Positions 48,185 to 58,961 of a stretch of 64,000 nt of DNA are shown here, piece by piece (within the stretch, counting starts at the first letter, position 1; each line of letters starts with the position of its first letter). Source of the stretch: Branchiostoma floridae. Its lineage: Eukaryota > Chordata > Leptocardii > Amphioxiformes > Branchiostomatidae. The translations under genes and the position numbers were made by a program. A model generated the notes under the pieces. That model was not told where the DNA came from. It did no database searches and saw nothing but the letters and a program-made list of their open reading frames with translations. The stretch is from the NCBI RefSeq assembly GCF_000003815.2, contig NC_049987.1, positions 11,864,778 to 11,928,777 of the forward strand, read 5' to 3'.

Positions 48185-49675
48185 CACACAGACACACACA
48201 CACAGAGACTCACAAGCACAAAACATAACCATAGCCATTCTGGCACTGTGGCTATATTTGGGTGTAATGGTTACGTCATGCCCAAGCCTATAGTGTAAGA
48301 TTGACAAGAAGTGACCCCAAAGGTCATAGTTGCTGCAAAAGAGGTCAACACCACTATGAACCAGACGATACGATTACAAGAAAATTGTTTATAGGGACAG
48401 TACATTATACATGATGGGGTGTATATATGCTATGTACACATAAGATTTAATAATCTGTAGACCAAGAATAAGGGCAACTAGGGGGCCCAAACTTATGTTA
48501 CTAACTCCTGAGCATAAGAGCTATCTAACACCCAAAATTCGTGACCATATCATGTTTAGAAGATGAGAAAACACACCCGGAAGTTGCGCTGCAGTACCAA
48601 GGGAAGCCGCTAGGGGGCCCATTATCGAACTCCCCCTTCGTTTCCCAGACCCCTACCCACCCACCAAATACCAGCTGCATCCGTCGAAGTCTTCTCGAGT
48701 TATGCTGTCCGCAGACAAAAGTTTGCAATTAAACCCGCGCCTGCACTTCCATGAAAGCCACTAGGGGGCCCAAACTCGCAGCAATCACTCCCTGCTTTAA
48801 GGGCTCCCTAACGCTCAAAAATCACGACCGCAGCATGTCCGGAACGCGAGATATCAAGCATGCAGGTCCTGCTGCAGTACCTTAGCAAGCCGCTAGGAGG
48901 CCCATTATCAAACTCGACCTTCGTCTTCCACACCCCTACCCACCCACCAAATATCAGCTGCATCCATCGAAGTCCTCTCGAGTTATGCTGCTCACAAACG
49001 GGGAGAACCACACCACCAAACCGAAAACATAACCTTAGCCATTCTGGCAAAGGTAATAAGTCAGAATATCGGGAATCTGTAGAGAAAACTCCCATATATC
49101 TTGGTGGGACGATTTCTTACAAATGTGAATTCACGTTTCCTTTTATTAAAATTAATTTGCCACTTACCGAAATGTCTGTCGTTTTGGAGCTGCTGGCTTC
49201 CTTCCTTCCTTCCTTGCTATTTGTCATGATTAGTGATATCGATAAAAGTTAAGTTCGCTGCATTTCATGATAGGACTCTCAAATATATGACATATGTAAC
49301 TGAGATAGAAATGTCGAACATTGTTATATAGAGATCATGCAAATCAGGGCCTCATTCATGTGCAAATGCTACAATAGCATTCTTTGCTAAGATTATACTT
49401 TCATACTTTGAAAAACTTGTTGAAATTAATAATGATTTCTGTTTGCAACTGTGGTCGTTACCACATTATTAGGACAGTAGCTTGGTTCCCATCATGATTA
49501 TAAATAATGTCATGCACTGTGACTTGCAAATTTCTGTTATTGTCTTCCCAGGAACTCGCTCCCCTCAGCCACGTGTAAGTCCAACTCTGCCGCCATTCCC
49601 CAAAAGACTTTTACTGACGTCTCGTATGAGGACAGAGTGCAGTATGAATGGGTGGAACTAGTTACAGCTGTTTGA
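41237..49675 (+). CDS. SLC22-family organic cation/anion transporter, with apparent 1-bp frameshift
   Basis: Nine exons: 41237-41701, 42532-42635, 43493-43647, 44481-44649, 44992-45251, 45595-45809, 46317-46425, 46638-46847, 49552-49675. The predicted product is a 12-TM major facilitator that moves organic ions across the plasma membrane. Evidence includes the start EYEEILRHLGDFG, a large glycosylated loop after TM1, LVCERAWLRELAQS, the MFS loop motif LSDRYGRHRT, WWFIPESPRWLL, the loop-10 motif RRWGRKR and a final PETHG. All phases fit except in exon 5. There a base is missing near 45040-45050 (after NNKVKQ), since the sequence resumes in another frame as KTIQRIAKYNGM. Corrected length is 603 residues. 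MEYEE at 41258 is an alternative start. It is either a pseudogene in the making or a sequence error. A possible poly(A) signal is near 49833. Confidence 0.85.
42738..42808 (+). repeat. Degenerate tRNA-like sequence (SINE-like) in transporter intron 2
   Basis: 'tggtgtaacgg' fits the internal A box, and 'gggttcagtac' about 35 bases on is a damaged B box. The stems do not pair well, so it is not called as a working tRNA. A tRNA-derived SINE scrap is the likely explanation. Confidence 0.35.
42950..43232. repeat. ~65-70-bp tandem repeat, four units (transporter intron 2)
   Basis: Each unit contains 'cctcttactagtgaa', 'atgtgatagaggg', 'atcaca' and 'ttcactaa'. The units differ by several bases and small indels. 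Internal partial symmetry exists ('ttactagtgaa' is close to palindromic). Confidence 0.7.
43628..44007 (+). repeat. 19 x 20-bp minisatellite built from the exon-3 end and splice donor
   Basis: Nineteen uninterrupted 20-bp units of GTACACCACAATGGTCACAG with single-base variants. The first unit overlaps the last codons of SLC22 exon 3 (YTTMVTG), and the ACAG/GTACAC donor is therefore present in every unit. Twenty is not a multiple of three and no unit contains a stop, so all three forward frames stay open and give the same 20-residue periodic peptide. It is immediately intronic if the first donor (43647) is used. Confidence 0.9.
44815..44942 (+). repeat. CA-rich microsatellite region
   Basis: Interrupted (CA)n and then (ACTAAC)n-like repeats in transporter intron 4, shortly before exon 5. 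Confidence 0.65.
45817..46055. repeat. 239-bp inverted-repeat element in transporter intron 6
   Basis: Ends are 'tgcactctcactgtacttgc' and its near-complement 'caagtgctgtgagagtgca', with arms of about 36 bp including 'gtcaagcttg'. It begins only 7 bp after the exon-6 donor. Confidence 0.65.
46864..49050. repeat. Interspersed repeat filling transporter intron 8 (copy 1)
   Basis: Begins 'gttccacgaacacatacctt' and ends 'ttagccattctggcaaaggt'. It contains several sub-blocks with 'ccaaaaatcatgacgatccg', 'attatgcaaattagctgt', 'aagccgctagggggcccatt' and 'gagttatgctgt', and a CA run at 48142-48212. The same outer ends and sub-blocks occur at 58962-61670. The termini 'tacctttgcca' and 'tggcaaaggta' are complementary. 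No coding capacity was recognised; the element class is unknown. Confidence 0.65.
48142..48212 (+). repeat. (CA)n microsatellite
   Basis: A run of CA dinucleotides with a few substitutions, inside the interspersed repeat. Confidence 0.8.
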
Positions 49676-50985
49676 CTTAGTTATTCTTTTAGAGAAAAGA
49701 CTGTATATTTTCTGCTTTCCTGTTTGTTTCTTTGTTTGTTTGTTTGACAAAAACTTAATCAGATAATATTGCAATTTGCAATAGCACCACATACGCACCA
49801 CAATGCGATAGAAATTACATAGATAATAACACATGAATAAAGATGATGATAACTCTCGTACTAATGCAGACTAAAAATATGTTTAGGAGGAACAGGTTAA
49901 AATTCAATAGAAATGTACAAGAGTATTTAAGAATGAGTACTCCATCTGATGTAAACAAAATATATGAGATTATACATGTGGTGGCAATACGTGCTCTTAA
50001 ATCTGTGTATGTTTTAAACTGACAAGGGTAGTTTGCTTTTAGGGTGTAGCAAAACAAATATATAATCAATGGTTAGTGGTAAAACATTTCGTCGTCTCAT
50101 GTCATTGTATCCACCATCTCATGGAGCTTTGGTGCTAGAAAATAATCATTTCCAGACACCGTTGTATAGATCCTTTTCAAAGTTTACCCATATGTATTTT
50201 GGATGAAATACGTAGATGATGACGTGTGATACACACCATGCAGTTGTTTATTGCGAAAACCAAAACAGCATACAATCGAACATGATCACATCGTCAACCA
50301 CTGAGCACGCCAAAATATACACATAGATGCCAACATGTGGAGCAGACTTGACTTTTACAAGTAGAAAATTAGACTATAAGAATATGTAGGGAAAAGACTT
50401 GATTTGACTAGCTTTAATTTGAGCACTTGTAGCCAAACCAACACCTAATGACATTTTATAATATTCTCTAAGTTGTTGTGTCATTCCATTACAATAGAAT
50501 CTAACTTCACATGAGCGTAATTTCAAACAGTGTGACAGTGATGACGTTGGAATGAACATTGAATCACACATCATTTAGTTGCCACTTTAAACACTTCGCA
50601 AACTAGTAATTGTTATTCTGGCCAGGCACACTTTATCGAAGTTCCCAAGAAATGTAGTTATTCTAATTATGGACAAAGCAAAACCACAGAAGACTTGAAA
50701 TTCTGTTAACAATGCCCTCGTGCCAATGTCACAGACTTCGTTACATCAACTATCAAAAGCTTAGGAAAATCACCAAACACAACTCAGCTGCATCAAACAG
50801 CTGGATTTGACAAAATGGATCTTCAAACAGAAATATTATAGAAAGGTGTGAGTGTCAACTCTGATATGATATGATAACCTGTTTTTCTCAGCAGGTATCA
50901 ATAGGTGTCAAGACAAGAGCTGCGTATTAATATTGTTGGAAAATGATATACTAGTAATTACAGAATGGATGTTCCGTGAACAGTT
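49676..50985. other. Convergent intergenic region between the transporter and gene E
   Basis: Holds both 3' flanks. The part 50220-50780 is similar to 62260-62840, the 3' flank of gene G ('caaccactgagcac', 'caacatgtgga', 'cagacttcgttac'). No gene is supported. Confidence 0.5.
50247..50252 (-). terminator. Possible poly(A) signal of gene E
   Basis: AATAAA on the minus strand, about 735 bp past the stop. An equivalent AATAAA sits in the matching block downstream of gene G (62282-62287). Confidence 0.35.
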
Positions 50986-53900
50986 CTACTTGGTGCAGAC
51001 GACACAGGTGAGCTCCCTCCCTTCCACGTAGTTAGGACACGGCAGGGACCCACAGCGGGCTTCCACGGGGTAGAACAGCGCGCCGTTATCGTTGGCTTGT
51101 CCGCCTGTTACGGCCTCGGGCTGTTCATCCACACAGACGTACTCTTTAGCACCGGGATGGTTGTAGTGACCAGCCATGAGGTAGCCATCGTACTCCTGGG
51201 TCCAGCCGGTGGGGCAGGTGTTACGGGCGGGGATCATCAACTTACCGCCGCGGGTTGGGACGTAGCAGACCGCACACGGGACGTCGTCATCGTGAAGGGA
51301 GGTGGAGCCGAACGGGACGTTTCTGTCCAACTGGTACTCAGCACCGTACATGTAAGCCTTGGCCCCTTGACGCCCATCTTCGTACCTCCCCCACTGTGGG
51401 TTGGTGGGCAGACACTGGTAGTTGGTCCCACCGCCTGGCAGGTTGTGTGCTGTGCCTCCTGCTACACCTGAGATCAAACAAGATTTCACAGTCGTTTGAG
51501 CAAACAGACATAGTCAGATCTTTGGTAAATATTATTCATTGAATGCCACCCCAAGAGTTAACTTGTGGGTCTGGCGTTGTAGTACAGGTAACAGAATATA
51601 ACACCAAAGCTAAACTGGTGCCGTCTGTATTCAGGTGAAAAACCTACCCGAGTACACCAGCTCTGCTTCGCTGTTACCAGCACAAGTCTTCCTCCCCCAT
51701 CGGGTGTACACACTTCCTCCTGGAGAACATATGATTACAAATAAGCGTTACTTGCAGTAACGTAACAATAATTATCTAATGTTACAGCTACATAAACTAT
51801 GACGTTCCTACATGGAGCTAGGCAGCCAAAGTGTGAAAGTAGTTTATGAATATATATTTGATCAACAGTACTAGTCACCTTCGCCTGGCGCCCCGTCTCT
51901 TCCCGGTGGTCCCGTGTCTCCCTTGTCCCCGGCTGGACCCTGACATAGTAATAAAGTAAAAACTGGTCAATGCCATATAACCCTATTTTGTATTGCCTCA
52001 TTCATATCAATATAACGATCGATGACATTTTTTAGCCATCAAAGCAGGATAAGTTCGGTACCTGTAAGCCGACAGGTCCGGTCGGTCCAGCCGAGCCTTG
52101 GACTCCGTCCCGTCCGTCCCGCCCTGCTACTCCGTCCCGTCCCGCGGGACCAGGCGGTCCCTGTGGGCAACCTGCAGGGTACAGTCAGGTCAATGGTTTG
52201 TTATTTGTAAATGCTTTTTGTGACAGAAGAGATAATTTGATTTTGAATATTTTGATTAAATTAAACATGAACATAAATTCCCATCACCGTTGTTCCATTT
52301 TCGCCAGTTATCGTGTTTTAATTATTTACCAATTAAACAGAGAGCTAATTATGTAATATTTTACTTAATTGTCCAACCGTAATTCATACCACTAATTACT
52401 TGATTATCCTACTGTATTGTTATCATTCTCTATGTATTACTGTACTTTATCATTTATGGATTGTAATCATTTTCATTTCGTTTAGAGGAGAAAAAAAAGG
52501 ACCTAGTGTAAGCTTTACATGCTTTTCCCTCCTCCTACACATATTTTATAAATCGTTTTCGCATTATGTTTTATGTAATATTTTGTTTGGCATATCTTTG
52601 AAAAAATCATTTACTGATCATTTATATGTCAAATGCAATCGAGGTAATAGATGACACAGTATTGGTACAAGAGAGGTTCCAGAAAGAAAAACTTGTCAGT
52701 ATGTGTAGTTCCCATTTGCTTTTTCCTTGCACAACAGAACTGGCACAAAATTTAGACTCGATTCAGTTCAATACATAAGATAACAACGTAGTAAATCGTC
52801 AAAACTCACGCCCGCCCAAGGCTGGCCCGTCTCTCTTCACTCGCACGGCACCATGGTCCCCGTCGTCAGGAGTCATCACACCGTCGTTCTGTTCACATTG
52901 TGACAGAAAAAGGACATCAATGTCACGATTACAGGAAATATACTAAGTAACTCCAGTATTTGCGATAGGAAAGACCCGCGGGCGACACCCATTCATGGTA
53001 GTTCACGTTTGGTGTTGAAGTAGGGACAAAAGGCACAGGTGGCGGTACGGAATACACATGTATTTTAAAGCAAAAGTATGAAGTTACAGCAAAAACAAGT
53101 GCTTTGAAAAAAGTTAGCATTTCGCCCAGGTTTGCCTGTGTGAAAGGTAATTGAACAAAAATGTGCAGGAGAAAGTTACTAACGGGCCGTTGACTCTAAA
53201 AAATATCATTTTGGACAACGCGCGTTTTTCCAGAAAATGGATATTGGACGAGAAAGCAGTTATGAAGTTGCAGCACTTCCTGTTGACTCAAGACTACAGC
53301 ACTTTAACTTAACTTTGTTCAGGTACAGCATATACGGTATGGTGATATAGAAAGTTTATTTTGCAAGTTTATGCCCTGATGCTAATTGCAAGTACGTGTA
53401 CATGTACATGGTGGAAACATAGAAGATATACATGTGACAATGATGAACATAATTGTAAAAAGAGGCTATTCGAATCCTAGTCTTGCCTATTTCTAAACAG
53501 GTTGGGATTGACTTCTTTTTTGGAAGCAAGGGAAAACGAAAAGCCCCACTTTTTTTACAATTCGTGCACTGGAAATCAGGTAATATGGCCATTTCAAGCA
53601 ATGTCAGAACCACATTAACAAGTATATGAGCAGAGGCATTTATCCAGCATGGCCTGAACAGGTCTGTTTGTTCATTCCAACAGCGGAAACATGCAAAAAA
53701 ACAAATCAAAAGTCGGTCTTGTTGTTCAGGTTGCAAGACGAAAGCATATTATATACAAAAACAGAAATAGGACATTTCGCCTCCCGCTGAATTCAAACTC
53801 AAATCTCTCGATGGGAGATTATGATACTCTAGTCACTGAGCTAGATTTTACTACATTAAAATCAATTTATTCCAACAGGTATGTTGTATAGATATGTATG

Positions 53901-54406
53901 GCATCGGTTGACAGAACAGATCCGCCCATTTCTTTCAATACGGAACCCTCTCTCTCTGGTCTCATATGACAAAATCTTAATCGAACGGGGCTAGTAACTA
54001 CACTTACTACAGTCATGATTGAGTATCGATCCACAGTACCATACGTTTTGTTTTGACACACCAGTTCACAGACATTCAAGATGAAGACCCCCCCTCCCGT
54101 CACAGGGTTGAAAGAATCGGCCAAAGTATGGCAGGGAGTATCATGTAAGGGAGTACTCACTTCAGACAGATCGACGGCCTGGTCCTCGCCAGTGAAGCCA
54201 GCGAAGAGGTTTTCCAGAACAGCCAGGCGCTCTCTAGCAGCGGTCAGCTCCTGCTGCATGTTGTGCACCACCACCACCCCCGTCAGCACGCTGATCCCGC
54301 ACACCAGGGCGGCCAGGACGCCGACCAGCGGCCCGACCAACACGGGGAGACGGTCCCGACGGGTCGGTCCACCGGACAGGAACGGACTCTGCTTCTCCGT
54401 TGCCAT
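50986..54406 (-). CDS. Gene E: type II membrane collagen with C4-like C-terminal domain
   Basis: Six exons on the minus strand: 54406-54161, 52888-52810, 52171-52062, 51939-51879, 51719-51648, 51467-50986. The sum of 1050 bp gives 349 residues, with all phases intact. Exon 1 starts MATEKQSPF and has the shortest stalk of the family (MQQELTAARERLAVLENLF). RVKR precedes Asp at residues 98-101 in exon 2. Exons 3-4 give about 57 residues of mostly Gly-X-Y, with GRDG repeats. The final two exons carry the conserved cysteine-rich domain with 10 cysteines. It is the cleanest complete copy of the C-F type and a good reference for the family. Its promoter region is shared with C and D. Confidence 0.88.
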
Positions 54407-54770
54407 GTTTTCGTACTTTCGTGGCTGCTTATACTATATCCAAGACAAACTATCAATACTACAGTACGTTTAACAACTCTGATAGTTGCAGCAGTACCCT
54501 GTCTCACAAGGAACTGAACTGCCGAGAAAAAGAGCGAGGACCAAGTCTTATTCTTAGGACTTCAGCGTCTCCCCTTACCCACAATATTGGTTCTCATTGA
54601 CCAAGTGATTTTTGCTTCCTGTAAGTTGATATGTTTACGCTATTCACCCAAGCTTTTCTATAACATTTCCTAGAAGAAAACTGCGTTGGGGAAAATATTA
54701 CCCGTTGACGTCACCATCGCGCCTTTTCGTTGGTCAGAAATCTTCCACGTGCTATGCATGATTGACAACT
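54407..54770 (-). promoter_or_regulatory. 5' flank of gene E, conserved with C and D
   Basis: Contains the same ordered blocks as 35098-35460 and 39360-39740, including 'ttggttctcattg', 'cttcctgtaagttgatatgt', 'gttgacgtcaccatcgcgcc' and 'ttggtcagaaatcttccacg' with a CACGTG E-box. Confidence 0.5.
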
Positions 54771-55563
54771 AACTACATTCAACTCCCTCAACAAGGAACG
54801 TGACGCAAACAAAAGAACTATTGATTTTGCAAACTACACCTGTATACTATTATTCAGTGAACATCAACGCTCTATCTAGCGTATTCATTGGTGTCACTGA
54901 CCGCGGAGTAAATGGCACAAGCAACATTAAAACCCAATGGAAAGGTTTAAAAATGAACGGTAAATGGGGTGCTGTAATTTTGTGTATTTTGTAAAACGTG
55001 ATTTTTTTAACAGAATGTTCCGAGCGTCAGCAGAAGCAAAAGTAAACTTAATATCGTCACAATTCCGCCTGAACTTTCATGATATGGCAGGAGACAGTAG
55101 ATACATAACAAGAGAGACAGATATAAATTATTACACTTTACATGGAGTTGACTTCTACCAGTAGAGTATTGATTATCCATGATCCATCTAACAGTATTCA
55201 TGCTTAAGGCAAAAGTATGCCGGACACGACAGGTCAACACGACATTTCATATTCCTCATAAAGTCTATACATATCATCTTCACACTAATGTATGGTTATT
55301 TGCTGGAGTGGCTGTTATCGACGTCAACTCCATCCAAAAGTTGGCCATCTTCAAAATGTCTTCATCCATCACACTGAAAATTATACAGCAGTTCTAATGT
55401 AAGAATCATCTCCCCGTCCTTTGCGAAAACGGAAAAGCATTTAATGTGATAACCTTAGAAAAGTTACGTTGGTTTTGGTAAGGAAGGACAGAGTCCAACC
55501 AATGTCAAACCCTAAATATTCTGCGTTAGTAACGATACAGGTCTAGAGTAGATGTTCAATGTT

Positions 55564-58556
55564 CTACTTTGTGCAGACGACACAGGTGAGCTCCCTTCCC
55601 TCCACATAGTTATTGGGGCACGGCAGGGACCCACAGCGGGCTTCCACAGGGTAGAACAGCGCTCCATTATGTCTGACCTGATCGCCCAGTACGACCTCGG
55701 GCTGTTCATCCACACAGACGTACTCTTTAGCACCTGCGTGGCTGTAGTAACCAGCCATGAGGTAGCCATGGTACTCCTCGGTCCAGCCGGTGGGGCAGGT
55801 GTTACGGGCGGGGATCATCAACTTACTGCCGCGGGTGGGGACGTAGCAGACAGCACACGGGACTTCGTGGTCGTCAAGGGAGGAGCTAAACGGAGCATCT
55901 GTGTTCAAATCGTACTCTGCTCCATACATGAAAGCTTTCCACCCTTGGGCTCCATCTTGGTACCTCCCCCACTGTGGGTTGGTCGGCAGACACTGGTAGT
56001 TGGTCCCGCCGCCTGAATGAGTATAATGTGTGCCTCCTGCATAACCTGAGATAAAAACAGGATTTCCGACAGGTTTAGAGAATATATAAATCTTATAAAA
56101 CAGATTATATTGCCAACCAACTTCGCCTCCTGCTACAAGATACACATATACAAGGGCGATTCAGCAATACCAAAATGACTTCAAATCTCTCCCTTTTGAG
56201 AAATAAAAAAATTGCTATCACCAAGAAAAATACCTCTATGATATAGATAACTTCGAAATTCGTAAAGCCATAACACAATTGAGAATTAGTAGTCATAAAT
56301 TGAATATAGAAACAGGAAGATACCGCAATATAGCCCCTGACCAAAGGTTCTGCTCATTTTGTCCAAAGCAAATTGAAAATGAATTTCGCTTGTCAAGGAG
56401 TGCCCTATGTATGATATAGTACTATAGGAAGTACTATTCTGTTACTGCATGCAACTATTTCATTTTAGTTACTTGTTTCAGGTTTCGCCGGTAGCTGGTC
56501 AGCATGTTATGTACAACTTAAGAATGGCACCACAGATAGTATATATGTGTACTCAGCTCATACCGGAGTACACCAGCTCCGCTCCGCCGTTATCAGCACA
56601 AGTCTTCCTCCCCCATCGGATGTACACACTTCCTCCTGAGGCAATGAGAAACAATATTTTTCCTTTGTTACAACAGCTTTTTCAACTAAATATAGATAGA
56701 CTGTGTGGATAAAGAACATTTTCAGCACAAAATAGAGTTACGACCGAGCAATTAAAGCATATATGAGCATTGTGCCTGCACTTATGACCGGTTATCCCCA
56801 CAACAATGAGTCAAAAGTGGTATAAAACAGGGCAAAGTTCACATACACAAACACACACAAACCAACGAGCAAGCGACATATAGGTAGGGCCAGGCAAATA
56901 TGGAAGGACAACATCTAAAAACATATTAACAAAGAACAAATTGGGCAGACTAGACAAAGTCGGGGAGCAGGGATCCCCTTCCGAGACCGAGAGGAATGGA
57001 GAAGGCTCTAAGGCCTACATAAGGAAGATATAAGATGTACGGATGTAAGAAACTACGCCTAGTGTGTTGCCGTTTGTGCTAACCAGGAATTGTGACATCA
57101 TTTAACATTACAGTATTTAGTATAGAGGACGTTAAAAGATAAGAGAATATAGACTACAGATGACACACAATTGCAAATCACCTTCGCCCGGTGCTCCGTC
57201 TCTTCCAGGTGGCCCTGTGTCTCCCTTGTCCCCGGGTGAACCCTGTTATGGTGATGATAACGACATTAACACAAGGAAACCCATATCAGGACGTGAGCGA
57301 TGATGAGCGACGCACAGTCTCCTACAGACGCTTCTATTCACTTCGACATTTATGTAGTTGTATCATGGTAGTGAACAGCAATTAATCACGACTATCCTCT
57401 AACCTGCAAGCCGACAGGTCCTGATGGTCCAGCCACGCCTTGAACACCATCCCTTCCGTCCCGCCCGGGCTGTCCGTCCGTCCCGGGCTGTCCCGCGAGG
57501 CCATCCCGTCCGTCTCGCCCAGGGGGGCCTTGAGAGCAGCCTGAACTCAACAAATAGCATCATCAATTTTTCGTCATACAGACAGACCATAGGCACTGCA
57601 AGCGCAATCTACAATTAAGCCTCTCCTGGATAAGGAGTAGTTCTGCATGAATAGTTCTGCATGAGTATAGTCCCTGACAATGATATATTTTGGTAATCAA
57701 TCATAGAAAAGTTTGGGTTAAACTAGCCATGTAAGACTCACGGTCGGACTGTCCAGAAGAGCTGATCGCCTGTCTCTTGACTCGCACCGCGTCATCCAGA
57801 CTCGTACTGGCGACTTCCGCACCCTGGCCGACACCTTCCTGTGATATACATTCTGTTTTAAAAAGTTGACCTTGTCTGCAGACAGTAATATCTTTATGAT
57901 GACAGTTTCTTCTTTAGGTACGAATGAGGCAAGTACTGTACTAAGTGATATGGTCAGGTTGCAGATAGGAAGGAAGAAAACGACAAGAAAGACATCACTA
58001 GAATTCAACCTTGTCCTGCTGAGCCTGTATATATATACGGGATGCACATATATGATTCCTGTATGTGGGTCCGGTATCTTTATATGGGTTTGGGACATTT
58101 CTCAGCAGCAAACCGCATCAATTGGGGAAGTAACTCGTAACTCTGCAGCATGCAGTAGCACAGAATAGGTTAAGTTTTACTGATTATTTAGCCAGCTTAT
58201 GGGGTTAAATTCGCCAAAAATCCTCAGCAGGGGCTAACTTGAATTAATGAATGAAGCAAGTGCACCTTTGATTCGTCAACAGTCCGGTCCTGTCCAGCAA
58301 GTTTACCATCCAGCAGGTTCTCCACCGCCACCAGCCGCTCCCTCAGTCCGGTATTCTCGGTCTGCAGGACTGATAACTCCCGCCTCACACCTGCCAGCTC
58401 CTGCTGCATGTTGTGCACCACCACCACCCCCGTCAGCACGCTGATCCCGCACACCAGGGCGGCCAGGACGCCGACCAGCGGCCCGACCAACACGGGGAGA
58501 CGGTCCCGACGGGTCGGTCCACCAGACAGGAACGGACTCTGCCTTTCCGCAGTCAT
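55564..58556 (-). CDS. Gene F: type II membrane collagen with C4-like C-terminal domain
   Basis: Six exons on the minus strand: 58556-58266, 57838-57742, 57540-57404, 57242-57182, 56635-56564, 56045-55564. The sum of 1140 bp gives 379 residues in frame. Exon 1 starts MTAERQSPF and carries one 24-residue coiled-coil unit. Exon 2 is unlike the others around the site (EVASTSLDDAV) yet keeps RVKR before Gln (residues 116-119). Exon 3 is the longest collagen exon of the family, with GRDGRDG twice. The last exon lost a residue in the PFSS segment and gained an Asn in PNNYVEG, keeping 482 bp. Introns differ more from C, D, E and G than those do from each other, so F is an older branch. Confidence 0.88.
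56150..56421 (+). mobile_element. LINE remnant (C-terminal zinc-finger-like tail), gene F intron 5
   Basis: One + strand frame reads KYLYDIDNFEIRKAITQL, RISSHKLNIETGRY and RFCSFCPKQIENEF, with one stop codon upstream. This is the familiar C-terminal tail of some LINE open reading frames, with a CxxC pair. It lies antisense in an intron and is dead. Confidence 0.6.
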
Positions 58557-58961
58557 CTTTGCTTCCTCAGATGTGTAACTGTTTTAGCAAAAGGTAGATC
58601 GCTCTGATTTCTTTACGGGCTAACTTTAGCCTACAGTGGACAAAAACTGTGCGTAAACGTATTCGATGGTTCGATTTTTTGTTTATTTCCTGTAACTTGA
58701 TCCACACCTGTTAACCCTTCCCAGAATGCAATGGCGTTAAAAGGGCCTTGCCTATTGACATCACCAGCAGATCTTCTCATTGGCCAGAATTTCAGAATGG
58801 ACGAAGACCGTCCGCTCTGAAATTTTGGTACATGTTTACTACTACTACTTGTAACTACCCAAACAACTCTTAGTAACGTTTGACCTACCTGTAAGCTTGC
58901 CAGAAGAGTAAAGACATCGCCAGATTCTGTTCCGTGTACCAGGAACTGACAGTAAAAAAAA

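Noticed and set aside
48142-48212. CRISPR-like array
   Set aside because: The periodic sequences are simple microsatellites or minisatellites without unique spacers, and the genome is eukaryotic.
48541-48732. Nearly identical small open frames at 48541-48732 and 61155-61346
   Set aside because: They are the same interspersed repeat in two places, with no start context or known domain.
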